Part shown: piece by piece, positions 9,236 through 17,540 of the stretch
Layout of the letters: every line of letters starts with the position of its first letter
How positions within the stretch are numbered: the first letter of the stretch is position 1
Source: Virgibacillus necropolis
Lineage (GTDB): Bacteria > Bacillota > Bacilli > Bacillales > Amphibacillaceae
NCBI RefSeq assembly: GCF_002224365.1
Contig: NZ_CP022437.1
Coordinates: forward strand, 496,001-560,000
Direction: 5' to 3'
Length of the DNA: 64,000 bases
The notes under the pieces: model-generated
Databases searched by the model: none
What the model was told of the DNA's origin: nothing
Seen by the model: only the letters and a program-made list of their open reading frames with translations
Position numbers and translations under genes: made by a program

Positions 9236-9661
9236 TTTGTGGACCTACCTCCGTATTTGTTTACTGTTTATTCCTATAATTAGATAGAGCTGTCAACTTA
9301 AGGAGTGGGTTTGTGAGATTACACGTATTGCTAGTTTACGTTCGAAGGCGTTAATCGAAATAGTACCTTTTTGGTTTGAATATAGGTTTAGCTCCATTTT
9401 GACATGCGAGAATTGACGAAATAAAAAACGACATATTACGCTAATCTCTATTATGGTACGGAATTTTCTTAATATTGTCAAGAAGGAAAGATAGGAAACT
9501 TGACAAAACCACTGATATTATGTCCATTAGATAAAATATGTTATTTTTGTGACATGAATACTAGATGATAATAATTGGTAATTTAGTACAATATACGCAT
9601 AAAAATATCAGTTTTTGTGGTATGTTTAGTATAAATAGTTAAAAAATTGGAGGGACACAGC
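9236..9661. other. 426-bp divergent intergenic region
   Basis: Separates the minus-strand regulator from the plus-strand flavoprotein gene. It should hold both promoters; TATAAAT near 9633 could serve the right-hand gene. No convincing small ORF, RNA structure or repeat is seen. Confidence 0.4.
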
Positions 9662-10747
9662 ATGGGGAAGCTTTTGGAAAACGTTAATTTACGTATACCA
9701 ATTATTCAAGCAGGAATGGCTGGCGGCATTACAACTCCTAAACTCGTTGCTGAGGTGGCAAATGCTGGTGGACTTGGAACTATAGGAGCGGGCTATATGA
9801 GTGCTTCGTCTTTGCGAGATGAAATTGATCAAGTAAAACAATTAACAGATAAGCCATTTGCCGTTAATCTTTTCGCAACAAACTTAGAAGCGTTTTCTAG
9901 TGATGTAGAGCAAATGCAACACTTTCTGAATAAATACCGAGAAGAACTGGAAATTGATTCTGGAAATCAATCCGTAAAGATTTATGATTATTTGCAGGAA
10001 AAGGTTTATGTAATCATTGAAAAAGATATTCCAGTTGTCAGTACAGCGTTTGGTGTACTCTCGTCTGTATTAATCGAACGTCTGAAGAAAAATGATGTAA
10101 CGTTGATTGGAATGGCAACTAATTTAGAAGAGGCAAATCAATTAGTTGAAGCAGGTTATGATATTATTGTTGCCCAAGGATTTGAAGCGGGTGGCCATCG
10201 CGGGACATTTGATGTAGTGAGATATCCAAATGGGTGTAACCTTGGCTTACTTTCCATGGTTCAGGAATTTTTGGAAAATCTTGATGTACCAATTGTTGCT
10301 GCGGGTGGAATTTCAAATAAGAGTCAAATTGATGTGCTTATGGCTATGGGAGTATCAGGTGTTCAGCTAGGAACTAAATTCTTAGTCGCAAAAGAAGCTG
10401 GAACAAACACTGCATATCGACGGTCACTACTAAAAGCATCAGCTGTAGATACAGTCATTACAAGCGCCTTTTCCGGAAGGCCAGCACGAGCAATTATGAA
10501 TCGCTTCATTGGCGAAGTGGAAGTAAGTGGTTTTGATTTACTGCCTTTTCCAATCCAAAATGAACTTACGAAAGATATTCGGGGAGCAAGTAAAGATTTT
10601 GCTGTTTCAGAGTTTCAATCATTATGGGCAGGACAAGGTGTAGGATCAATTGTGAATGAAGAGACAGTTGCAGAAATACTAGTCTCGTTGATTGATGAGC
10701 CTACTACGGATACGAATCAGCTTGAGTTGGAGTTTGAAGAGTCATAA
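9662..10747 (+). CDS. FMN-dependent nitronate monooxygenase / 2-nitropropane dioxygenase family
   Basis: TIM-barrel flavoprotein of 361 residues in the NMO/FabK-like family, oxidising alkyl nitronates or acting as an NAD(P)H:flavin oxidoreductase. Visible marks are the N-terminal RIPIIQAGMAGGITTPKLVAEVANAGGLGTIG, the active-site segment GFEAGGHRG with its catalytic histidine (about residue 180), and the phosphate-binding AAGGISN and GVSGVQLGTKFL. The start is ATG 9662, because TTGGAGGG (9647-9654) is the ribosome binding site; the TTG inside it is not a credible start. Monocistronic and divergent from the wHTH protein. Detoxification of propionate-3-nitronate is the family's usual role; nothing here proves the substrate. 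Confidence 0.85.
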   Translation: MGKLLENVNLRIPIIQAGMAGGITTPKLVAEVANAGGLGTIGAGYMSASSLRDEIDQVKQLTDKPFAVNLFATNLEAFSSDVEQMQHFLNKYREELEIDSGNQSVKIYDYLQEKVYVIIEKDIPVVSTAFGVLSSVLIERLKKNDVTLIGMATNLEEANQLVEAGYDIIVAQGFEAGGHRGTFDVVRYPNGCNLGLLSMVQEFLENLDVPIVAAGGISNKSQIDVLMAMGVSGVQLGTKFLVAKEAGTNTAYRRSLLKASAVDTVITSAFSGRPARAIMNRFIGEVEVSGFDLLPFPIQNELTKDIRGASKDFAVSEFQSLWAGQGVGSIVNEETVAEILVSLIDEPTTDTNQLELEFEES

Positions 10748-10865
10748 AATAATTCCAATTAAATAGCAATCGACTACATGAACCGCTTCCTACCCAGAAG
10801 TGGTTCTGTCCGTGTTTCATCTAGGATGAAAAAAGGAATATATGATGTGGACATATCCTGAAAAG

Positions 10866-10979
10866 TTATACACAACCTGTGGACAAAGTTGAGGATAACT
10901 CAATATTTTGTGCAGAACGTAAATTCTAGTACAAAATAAGGGAAAATAATTCACAAATACAGAAAGAAGCTGGGGATAA
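10866..10979. promoter_or_regulatory. cluster of DnaA-box-like nonamers
   Basis: In 114 bp: TTATACACA (10866-10874, full match to TTATNCACA), TGTGGACAA (10878-10886), TGAGGATAA (10890-10898) and TGGGGATAA (10971-10979), each one mismatch from the reverse box TGTGGATAA. They fill most of the 307-bp gap between the NMO gene and the lysozyme-like gene. No dnaA, dnaN or AT-rich unwinding element is nearby, so this is not oriC. A weak hairpin (AACCGCTTC / GAAGTGGTT, about 10779-10803) after the NMO gene may terminate it. Confidence 0.45.
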
Positions 10980-11054
10980 CTTTATCTTTTGCTTCAACTG
11001 AACCGTGGAAGTATTATTGAATTGTGATAAGTTAGTAAAAAGTTGAGGGATGAC

Positions 11055-11660
11055 ATGAGACAAAAAACAAAAATAGCAGTCCGTAATGCCTTCATTACAA
11101 CCGCTTCAATTATTGGGTTGCTAGTAATCATATCGCTTTTGGTCCAGACGGAGTTCAAAGTAGATGAAGATATACTTAGCGATGAAGTGAAGCAATACCA
11201 GCCTCTTGTGGAAAAGTATGCAAAAAAAAATGAGGTTGAAAATTATGTGGATATCTTGTTGGCAATGATGATGCAAGAATCTGGTGGCCGTGGAAATGAT
11301 CCGATGCAAGCTTCTGAAAGCTATTGCGGGGAAAGGAATTGTATCAAGGATCCTGAACAATCTATTAAACAAGGGGTCTATTATTTTTCTGAAACTTTAA
11401 ATGCGGCAGATGGAGACCTAGAGCTCGCGATTCAATCGTATAATTTTGGTAGAGGCTTTATTGAGTATGCTTTGGAAAATAAGGGAGAGTATACCCAGGA
11501 AGTCGCTATTAACTTTTCCCAAAAGATGTATGAGAGTGCTGCGAACAAATCCAAATATAGATGTTTACGGGAAGGAGCACGGGAAATTAATGCCTGCTAC
11601 GGAGACATTTATTACGTGCAAGATATATTGGCGATGCGTGAGAAATTAAACTCTGGGTAA
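11055..11660 (+). CDS. lysozyme-like (PF13702-type) cell-wall hydrolase, membrane anchored
   Basis: 201-residue protein with an N-terminal membrane anchor (about residues 8-32) and an extracellular lysozyme-like domain of the kind found in CwlT-type transglycosylases and muramidases. The domain runs from KYAKKNEVENYVDILLAMMMQESGG, with the catalytic glutamate in QESGG (about residue 76), through QASESYCG and LAIQSYNFG to the end. Two cysteines in the SYCGERNC segment and two near the end (YRCLREG, NACYGD) may form disulfides. The start is ATG 11055, eight bases after GAGGG; a TTG at 11043 overlaps the RBS. It is a stand-alone gene downstream of the DnaA-box-like cluster. Peptidoglycan remodelling is the likely role. 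Confidence 0.8.
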   Translation: MRQKTKIAVRNAFITTASIIGLLVIISLLVQTEFKVDEDILSDEVKQYQPLVEKYAKKNEVENYVDILLAMMMQESGGRGNDPMQASESYCGERNCIKDPEQSIKQGVYYFSETLNAADGDLELAIQSYNFGRGFIEYALENKGEYTQEVAINFSQKMYESAANKSKYRCLREGAREINACYGDIYYVQDILAMREKLNSG

Positions 11661-11743
11661 TTGGATGTTTGGAAAAATCGCTATCCGTAAAATAATGTTA
11701 TGTGGAAAAATGTAAGGAGATTTTTAAATACTAAGAACATATT

Positions 11744-11785
11744 AAAGCCCAGCATACCTTTATAAATTGAAGGAACTGGGCTTTT
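11744..11785. terminator. bidirectional terminator between lysozyme-like gene and aprX
   Basis: AAAGCCCAG / CTGGGCTTTT separated by a 23-base loop; A-run on one side and T-run on the other serve both convergent genes. Confidence 0.75.
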
Positions 11786-11841
11786 GTTATTCATCAAATA
11801 TGAATATACGTTAATAGGAATGGGGCATATACCAGGCAACA

Positions 11842-13197
11842 CTAACGTTGTGTCGATTTCTCACTTTTACCGCTGTTATCATTTAGCGTGACAGCCTTTT
11901 CGGCATCCAAATATCCCGCGCCTTGAACATAGGATGGCAATCCCCTATCAACAGCAGCTTGAAGAAGTTGTTGCTTTACCTCGTCAGGGGAAAACTCTGG
12001 ATAAGCTTGAAGAACAAGAGCTGCTACACCAGAGCAGATGGGAGTTGCCATCGATGTGCCTGATAAAGAGAAATAATTGTCCTCGACTCGATTCGATTTC
12101 GTTATTTTGTCTAGGAAAGAACCCGGAGCTCTTAAAGAGATGATATTAGCCCCTGGAGCCAATAAATCCGGTTTCGATACTCCTCCACACGCAGGTCCAC
12201 GACTTGAAAAAGATGCAACTTCTTCATCAGCACGATCAACTGTGTTTTGGTCATCGATAGCCCCAACAGTCACGACCTTCGAACTGATTCCGGGGGTTGC
12301 AATCGTTCTTTGATCAGGACCCGAATTTCCAGCAGCTACACAAACAACAATACCGCTTTCCCATGCTTTTTCAACAATTTGAACAAGCGGATCATTACAG
12401 TCAGACTCATCAGCTGCGGCCCCTAAAGATAGGGAAATCACATTAATTTGATGTTCTTCCTTATGGTTGATACACCACTGAATTCCTGAAACAATAGTGG
12501 AAAGTGACCCTGATCCCATTTGGTTGAGAACCTTTACGCCAATAACACCAGATTCTGGAGCAGGCCCACGGTATTTTCCGTTTGAAGAGAAACCGTTACC
12601 AGCCGCATCTCCTGCGCAATGTGTTCCATGTCCATTATCATCATAAGGCTCCATTTTGTTGTTAATAAAGTCTTTAAAGGCAATAATTCGGTTAGTCGGC
12701 TGTTTTAAATCTGGGTGCGGATGAACCCCCGTATCAACGATGGCAATGTTTACGTCTTTGCCGGTTAAACCTTGTTCATTCAATTGTTCTGCATGAATGG
12801 ATGGAGAAGCAACATCCAACAAGGCTTTGACTTCTCGATCATAATAAATTTTTTTGATGTGACAATCGTTGTGCATGAGTTTTTCAATTGATGATGCCGT
12901 TAGGATCGCTGAACAACTGGATGTGCTGGAATACTCGTACTTTAACTTGGATCTAGCCTTCTTCCTGACTAATTGACGAGCCTTTTTTAAAGACGAAGAT
13001 AAGGGGACATCTTTTTGGTCGAACTCAATAATAACGGGAAACTTCTTTGTCCTTTTTAAAAAATTTTCTAATGGACGATGTAAAAAACAAGGGGTGCGGC
13101 GAAAGGGTTTATATAAATGGATTAGTTTTTGTCGCAGATCTTTGTCGAACCTTTCACTATAATTTCTGGTAAGCTGAATCATTGAAAATCCTAGCAT
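11842..13197 (-). CDS. aprX: AprX-type intracellular subtilisin-like serine protease (S8)
   Basis: Subtilase of 451 residues, close to the 442 of B. subtilis AprX. The catalytic triad is visible: D155 in VDTGVHPHPD, H190 in NGHGTHCAG and S382 in SGTSMATP, with the oxyanion asparagine N291 in AAGNSGPD. There is no signal peptide; the first ~140 residues are a basic pro-region-like extension (YKPFRRTPCFLHRPL and a lysine/arginine-rich stretch), typical for AprX. The ATG at 13197 follows AAAGGAG with a seven-base gap. Monocistronic, ending at the shared terminator on its left. Cytoplasmic proteolysis in stationary phase is the known role of AprX; regulation here is unknown, but a terminator-like hairpin lies ~80 bp upstream on the same strand. 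Confidence 0.92.
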   Translation of the reverse strand: MLGFSMIQLTRNYSERFDKDLRQKLIHLYKPFRRTPCFLHRPLENFLKRTKKFPVIIEFDQKDVPLSSSLKKARQLVRKKARSKLKYEYSSTSSCSAILTASSIEKLMHNDCHIKKIYYDREVKALLDVASPSIHAEQLNEQGLTGKDVNIAIVDTGVHPHPDLKQPTNRIIAFKDFINNKMEPYDDNGHGTHCAGDAAGNGFSSNGKYRGPAPESGVIGVKVLNQMGSGSLSTIVSGIQWCINHKEEHQINVISLSLGAAADESDCNDPLVQIVEKAWESGIVVCVAAGNSGPDQRTIATPGISSKVVTVGAIDDQNTVDRADEEVASFSSRGPACGGVSKPDLLAPGANIISLRAPGSFLDKITKSNRVEDNYFSLSGTSMATPICSGVAALVLQAYPEFSPDEVKQQLLQAAVDRGLPSYVQGAGYLDAEKAVTLNDNSGKSEKSTQR

Positions 13198-13274
13198 TCT
13201 ACCAACTCCTTTTACTGTGATGATTTATTCTATGAAGGAATGAAAAAGAAATGGCGGTGTTTGTAGCTAGATTA

Positions 13275-13319
13275 TTAAAAAAGGCCCTTGTCTCATAGTC
13301 TTAAAGACTAGTAAAGGGC
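13275..13319 (-). terminator. terminator-like hairpin upstream of aprX
   Basis: GCCCTT (13284-13289) / AAGGGC (13314-13319) encloses the palindrome TAGTCTTAAAGACTA. On the minus strand a run of six T follows. No minus-strand gene ends here, so it is either an aprX leader attenuator or a barrier against antisense reading from the right. Confidence 0.55.
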
Positions 13320-13485
13320 GTTAGATAAGTTTGTATTATTCGTGCGCCGAACGATAATAACTCGAATAATTACAGCTACTGTGAACAGGGTTTATAGATA
13401 TTCCAGAAGTGTAGTTGGATAGCGTATTACGAACAAAGCACGTTTACCCTTGCCCTCGAAATAAACATATAGTAAATCGAGTTAC

Positions 13486-13514
13486 TTCGATTTTTCCCAA
13501 AGAAAGATTATAAT
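13486..13514 (+). promoter_or_regulatory. sigma-A-like promoter of ridA
   Basis: -35 TTCGAT (13486-13491), 17-bp spacer, -10 TATAAT (13509-13514). The palindrome AATAATGCCATTATAAT in complement covers the -10 and the probable start site (13508-13524) and could be an operator. Confidence 0.55.
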
Positions 13515-13552
13515 GGCATTATTATAAGAAAAAACAAGGAGGCTTTTATTAC

Positions 13553-13948
13553 ATGTTAAAAGAAATCCATACAAAGAATGCTCCAGGTGCTATAGGGCCC
13601 TATTCACAAGCGATTCAAGCTGGAGACTTTTTATATGTCTCAGGACAAATCGGTATTAATCCCGAAACTGGTGAAGTTGTAGAAGGAATTGAGGCGCAAA
13701 CAGAACAAGTAATGAAAAATTTGAAAGCAATACTATCAGAAGCAGATACAAACTTCTCACATGTTGCGAAATTTACAATCTTTATCAATGATATGAATAA
13801 TTTCAGTATAGTAAATGAATTATATGGTTCATATTTAGAAAAACCATATCCTGCACGTGCGACTGTGGAGGTTAGTCGGTTACCTAAAGATGTACTAGTA
13901 GAAATGGATGTTGTTGTCTACACGAAAGTAGAACGGGAGTTGGATTGA
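13553..13948 (+). CDS. ridA: RidA family enamine/imine deaminase
   Basis: Small YjgF/YER057c/UK114 protein (131 residues) that hydrolyses reactive 2-aminoacrylate and related imines released by PLP enzymes. Family marks are all present: [14 protein letters not shown] near the start, [13 protein letters not shown], and the C-terminal [22 protein letters not shown] with the substrate-binding arginine. The start follows AAGGAGG. A good sigma-A-like promoter lies 40 bp upstream. The gene ends one base before the start of the alcohol dehydrogenase gene, whose RBS (GGGAG) lies inside ridA, so the two are translated from one mRNA. Confidence 0.95.
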   Translation: MLKEIHTKNAPGAIGPYSQAIQAGDFLYVSGQIGINPETGEVVEGIEAQTEQVMKNLKAILSEADTNFSHVAKFTIFINDMNNFSIVNELYGSYLEKPYPARATVEVSRLPKDVLVEMDVVVYTKVERELD

Positions 13949-13949
13949 T

Positions 13950-15116
13950 ATGAATAATTTTACCTATCACAATCCAACAAAGTTAATTTTTGGTAAAGGG
14001 CAATTAGAAGCTTTGACAACAGAAGTTCCAGTGTACGGAAAAAAAGTATTGATCGTATACGGTGGAGGAAGCATTAAACGAAATGGCATTTATGATAATG
14101 TAGTAGAAAAGTTAAATGAAATCGGTGCGGAGGTTCATGAATTATCTGGAGTAGAACCCAACCCTCGTGTGACAACTGCCCGCGCCGGAATTGAAATTTG
14201 TAAAAAAGAGGGAATTGAATTTTTACTTGCTGTTGGCGGTGGTAGCACAATTGATTGTACAAAAGCAATCGCTGCTGGTGCAAAGTCTGATGCTGATATT
14301 TGGGATATTGTTACGAAAAAAGTAGAAGCAGAAGACGCGCTTCCATTTGGTACTGTACTAACAATAGCGGCAACTGGTTCGGAAATGAATCGTGGGTCGG
14401 TTATTACAAATTGGGAGCTGAACGAAAAACATGGCTGGGGATCTCCACACACAAGCCCTAAGTTTTCCATTTTAGACCCAACACACACCATGTCCTTGCC
14501 ACGTGAGCAAACGGTATATGGTATGGTTGATATCATGTCCCATGTATTAGAACATTATTTCCATCATACATCTAATACGCCAATACAGGATCGTTTTTGT
14601 GAAGGTATCTTACGGACGGTAATTGAAACCGCTCCTAAATTACTGGATGATCCGGAAAACTATGAGTATCGTGAAACAATTATGTTAAGTGGAACGCTAG
14701 CGCTTAATGACATGTTGAACATGGGCTATCAGGGGGACTGGGCAACACATAATTTGGAGCATGCTGTATCTGCAGTTCATGACATCCCACATGGTGGTGG
14801 TCTTGCAATATTATTCCCTAACTGGATGACCCATGTGCTGGATGAAAATATCGCCCGTTTTAAGCAACTTGCTGTTCGCGTATTTGATGTTGTTCCTAAT
14901 GGGAAAGCAGATCGTGACATTGCGGAAGAAGGAATTATGAAGCTACGTGAGTTCTGGACTAGCATTGGTGCGCCAGATAAGCTTGCAGATTACGATATTG
15001 ATGAAAGCACAGTTGAAACCATGGCAGGAAAAACTGTTCAGGTTCGCGAGGAATATGGTAATTTTAAAAAGCTAAACAAAGAGGACTCCAAGGAGATTTA
15101 TCAAGCAAGTTTATAA
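13950..15116 (+). CDS. iron-containing alcohol dehydrogenase (YugJ/BDH type)
   Basis: Group III, Fe-dependent NAD(P)H alcohol dehydrogenase of 388 residues, like the butanol dehydrogenases YugJ/YugK. Visible are the nucleotide-binding [12 protein letters not shown] (about residues 37-48) and [15 protein letters not shown] (about 95-109). The metal-binding histidines are in [11 protein letters not shown] (about 197-207) and in [21 protein letters not shown] (about 266-286). It is the second gene of the ridA operon, with a one-base gap. It would reduce aldehydes to alcohols, either in fermentation or detoxification. The pairing with RidA suggests removal of reactive carbonyl or imine by-products, which is inference. 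A 650-bp repeat-rich region follows with no obvious terminator. Confidence 0.92.
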   Translation: MNNFTYHNPTKLIFGKGQLEALTTEVPVYGKKVLIVYGGGSIKRNGIYDNVVEKLNEIGAEVHELSGVEPNPRVTTARAGIEICKKEGIEFLLAVGGGSTIDCTKAIAAGAKSDADIWDIVTKKVEAEDALPFGTVLTIAATGSEMNRGSVITNWELNEKHGWGSPHTSPKFSILDPTHTMSLPREQTVYGMVDIMSHVLEHYFHHTSNTPIQDRFCEGILRTVIETAPKLLDDPENYEYRETIMLSGTLALNDMLNMGYQGDWATHNLEHAVSAVHDIPHGGGLAILFPNWMTHVLDENIARFKQLAVRVFDVVPNGKADRDIAEEGIMKLREFWTSIGAPDKLADYDIDESTVETMAGKTVQVREEYGNFKKLNKEDSKEIYQASL

Positions 15117-15199
15117 TTGAAAGGCAGTTTTCTAAAAGATTGTTGTTTTTGACACAAAATATTTAAACTACGACATAACAGCAACGTGATTTCCGCTGC

Positions 15200-15525
15200 G
15201 GGCAGTCGCTTTCCGCGGGCGGCTGGTGAGCCTCCTCGTGCTACCGCACGAGGCCACTGAAAAAGTTAAATATAATAAAAAATATGTGGATCTACCATCG
15301 CATCTTCGAATATACTCCGCTTTCCGCGGGCGAGTGTCGAGCCTCCTCGGACTGCCGTCCTGCGGGGTCTCGCCGATCTCTTACTTCCCGCAGGAGTCTC
15401 CGTATATTCGAGATGCTAAGTTAGGGTGAAAAGTTAAATTTTTAAAATCCATCACTTTTTCAGTGGCCTCCTACCGCACTGCGGGGTCTCACCTATGCCT
15501 ATCCTCACGCAGGAGTCGACTGCCC
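15200..15525. repeat. GC-rich palindromic Bacillaceae repeat, interrupted copy
   Basis: Outer arms GGGCAGTCG (15200-15208) and CGACTGCCC (15517-15525) enclose the typical CTTTCCGCGGGC, CTGCGGGGTCTCACC and CGCAGGAGTC blocks. The copy is split at CTACCGCAC (15241-15249 / 15471-15479) by the 221-bp insert. Without it the repeat would be about 96 bp. Confidence 0.8.
15250..15470. mobile_element. 221-bp non-autonomous (MITE-like) insertion with 16-bp TIRs
   Basis: Perfect 16-bp terminal inverted repeats GAGGCCACTGAAAAAG (15250-15265) and CTTTTTCAGTGGCCTC (15455-15470). A 9-bp direct duplication CTACCGCAC flanks it on both sides (15241-15249, 15471-15479). A second inverted pair (GCATCTTCGAATATAC at 15300-15315 against 15401-15416, one-base bulge) surrounds another GC-rich repeat block. 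No ORF of transposase size. The transposase family is not identified. Confidence 0.8.
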
Positions 15526-15593
15526 TCCGCTCCAATCACTGAAGAGTGAAGAGATGAATGTTATGAATTTAGGAGGAGCTCAACCCTAGCGAA

Positions 15594-15659
15594 GGAAAAA
15601 CACGGAGACTCCTGCGGGAAGGCTCATCGCGAGCCCGCGGAAAGCGTAGTGTTTTTTCC
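15594..15659. repeat. third GC-rich palindromic repeat copy, opposite orientation
   Basis: GGAAAAACAC (15594-15603) and GTGTTTTTTCC (15649-15659) enclose GGAGACTCCTGCGGGA and GAGCCCGCGGAAAGCG, the reverse-complement version of the blocks at 15200-15525. The rest of 15117-15767 holds no gene that I can support. Confidence 0.75.
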
Positions 15660-15751
15660 GCAGCGGTCACAGGGCACCGAACATGATTTTAATTATGGCG
15701 CATTTTATATCAATAGCACCAGACTTTGCTAAACCAATTGAAAAAACAAGC

Positions 15752-15795
15752 AAAAAAGAACTAGCTGTTAGTGATATACAGCCAGTTCTTTTTTT
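15752..15795 (-). terminator. terminator of the DUF1450 gene
   Basis: AAAAAAGAACTAGCTGT / ACAGCCAGTTCTTTTTTT, one mismatch, nine-base loop. The stem starts inside the last codons of the minus-strand gene. Can work in both directions. Confidence 0.8.
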
Positions 15796-16013
15796 ATTGC
15801 TTCTCTTATTTTATCCAAACATTCTTCAGGTGTATTACCAGAAACACGTTTTCCATTGACTAACGCATATGGTTTAAGTCGGCACAACCCGCAAAATGAA
15901 AGGCATTCATTCATCAAAACAGCAACTTCTGGAAATTCTTTCTCAATAATTTCTTCTATATTAATAGTAGCGATGGCATTTCCGTCGCAAACGTCGACTA
16001 TGACTATACCCAT
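15768..16013 (-). CDS. DUF1450 / YuzB-like small cysteine protein
   Basis: 81-residue protein of the DUF1450 (YuzB) family, function unknown. The three cysteines of the family are present: one near the N-terminus (VDVCDGN) and two in ECLSFCGLCRLKPYALVNGKRV, an arrangement suggestive of a thioredoxin-like [2Fe-2S] ferredoxin fold. The C-terminal TPEECLDKIREAI helix matches the family. I chose ATG 16013, which has a weak GAAAGTGAT upstream; ATG 16037 would add eight residues without RBS. Single gene, with its terminator overlapping the stop. Iron-sulfur binding is inferred from cysteine spacing only. Confidence 0.75.
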   Translation of the reverse strand: MGIVIVDVCDGNAIATINIEEIIEKEFPEVAVLMNECLSFCGLCRLKPYALVNGKRVSGNTPEECLDKIREAIKKELAVYH

Positions 16014-16160
16014 TGCTATCACTTTCTTTCTAAACATTATTATTTCATGACTCTGTTAGTTTTAGCATATACGAGCTATAAATTCAATTTTAATGTTTTA
16101 GAAAAAATCGCCATACCTGAGGGTTAGCGATTTCAACTGTCTAGCTTCAGCGCGCTTTTC

Positions 16161-17363
16161 TTAATTCCTATGAGAAGAAAATGCATGCTGGAATTTACCT
16201 TCGTATTCATGTCGATACCAGGTAACCAGCATAATAACGCCGCTTATTACAAGTAAACCACTAGTTACAAAGAATACCGCTGAAAACCCAAAGAAACCAG
16301 CTAACATTCCACCAAGCGCTGGGCCGATGACGTTACCTAAGAAACGCAGGCTTGTGTTATACCCAAGTACCTCTCCTTGCATAGAGAGTGGTGCTTCCTG
16401 TCGAATATAGGCAATACGAACTGGTATGATACCGCCAATCGATATGCCAAGTAAAAACCGCAGTACAATTAATTGCCAGATATTTGTAACAAAAGCCCCA
16501 GGGAAATACACGATACCAGCCATAAATAATAAAATGATCATTATTTTTACATATCCAATTCGATCGCCAATTTTGCCCCACTGTTTTGCCATGAGCAAAT
16601 TACCAAGCCCCGCTGCGGAAAAAGCCATTCCCGAGAATAGGGCAATACTTGCTGTCCCGTGTATCTCTGCAACATATAAAGATAATATTGGCTGTATACT
16701 AAAATGAGCGACTTGAACAAGCATTGAAATTAACATGACGATGAGCAATACCGGTTGCCGAACGATATGCAATAGAACCTGTTTACTTGAATAGGTCTGA
16801 TACTCTTCATCGTCGGAGAATCTCATTTTCAGTTCCTTTATTCCAAATAAAACAATGATTGCTGATAGGAATAACGCGATTGATGTCCATTTAAAGGTAG
16901 TTGCGTAACCAAAGATGTCGGCTATCGCACCACCAAGCAATGGCCCTGCGAGTGCTCCAGTGATACTTCCTGTTTGTAAGGTACCAAGGACACTTCCAGC
17001 GATTTTTTTTGGTGTTTGTGTTGCTATCATGGCTTGTGAAGTCGGAATAAAGCCTGTGAAGACGCCCATAAATAAGCGCAATAAAAAAAGCTGCCATACG
17101 GAAGTGGCGAACCCCATTAATAATACAGATAAGCCTAACCCTAGGCCAGAAGTGATTAGAATCTTTTTTCGTCCAAATTTATCGCCAATTTTGCCCCAAA
17201 TGGGGGAGAAAATAAAGGCCGATACAAAGGTAATACCAAAGATCCAACCTGACCAGCTTTGTACATAGGAATCGGAAAAGTTACCAAATGTTTTTATATA
17301 TAGGGAGATAAACGGGAGTATCATAGTCATGCTTCCTGCAATGAAAAAGTTTGCAAACCACAT
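16161..17363 (-). CDS. MFS multidrug transporter (MdtG-like), start uncertain
   Basis: Drug:H+ antiporter-type major facilitator with 12 hydrophobic segments and 400 residues from the first ATG. Both halves carry the loop motif: GKIGDKFGRKK (about residues 56-66) and GKIGDRIGYVK. The first ATG (17363) falls inside the first membrane helix (WFANFFIAGSMTM) and has no RBS. The frame stays open upstream to about 17422, encoding VITDQTPIVKRNLTI, which looks like a genuine N-terminus. That extension has no ATG, GTG or TTG, only an ATC at 17405 seven bases after AAGAAGGG. Either a rare start codon is used or the start has been lost. Otherwise the gene is intact. Confidence 0.8.
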   Translation of the reverse strand: MWFANFFIAGSMTMILPFISLYIKTFGNFSDSYVQSWSGWIFGITFVSAFIFSPIWGKIGDKFGRKKILITSGLGLGLSVLLMGFATSVWQLFLLRLFMGVFTGFIPTSQAMIATQTPKKIAGSVLGTLQTGSITGALAGPLLGGAIADIFGYATTFKWTSIALFLSAIIVLFGIKELKMRFSDDEEYQTYSSKQVLLHIVRQPVLLIVMLISMLVQVAHFSIQPILSLYVAEIHGTASIALFSGMAFSAAGLGNLLMAKQWGKIGDRIGYVKIMIILLFMAGIVYFPGAFVTNIWQLIVLRFLLGISIGGIIPVRIAYIRQEAPLSMQGEVLGYNTSLRFLGNVIGPALGGMLAGFFGFSAVFFVTSGLLVISGVIMLVTWYRHEYEGKFQHAFSSHRN

Positions 17364-17540
17364 AATAGTTAAATTTCGTTTTACAATAGGAGTTTGATCA
17401 GTGATGACAAAGCCCTTCTTTCCAACAATTTATTTCGGTACCCTAAATATATAGAAGTTCGAAGTAAATTTAAAGGTAAATGCTCAAGTTCTTTACCGGA
17501 TGATTGTGGTAAAATAGCAAATAAAGGAGTGACGTTACGA

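Noticed and set aside
10866-10979. Chromosomal origin of replication
   Set aside because: DnaA-like boxes are present, but there is no dnaA/dnaN, DnaA-trio or unwinding element nearby.
15226-15429. 67-codon ORF in the repeat island
   Set aside because: Runs through GC-rich palindromic repeat and the MITE; no RBS and no protein-like pattern.
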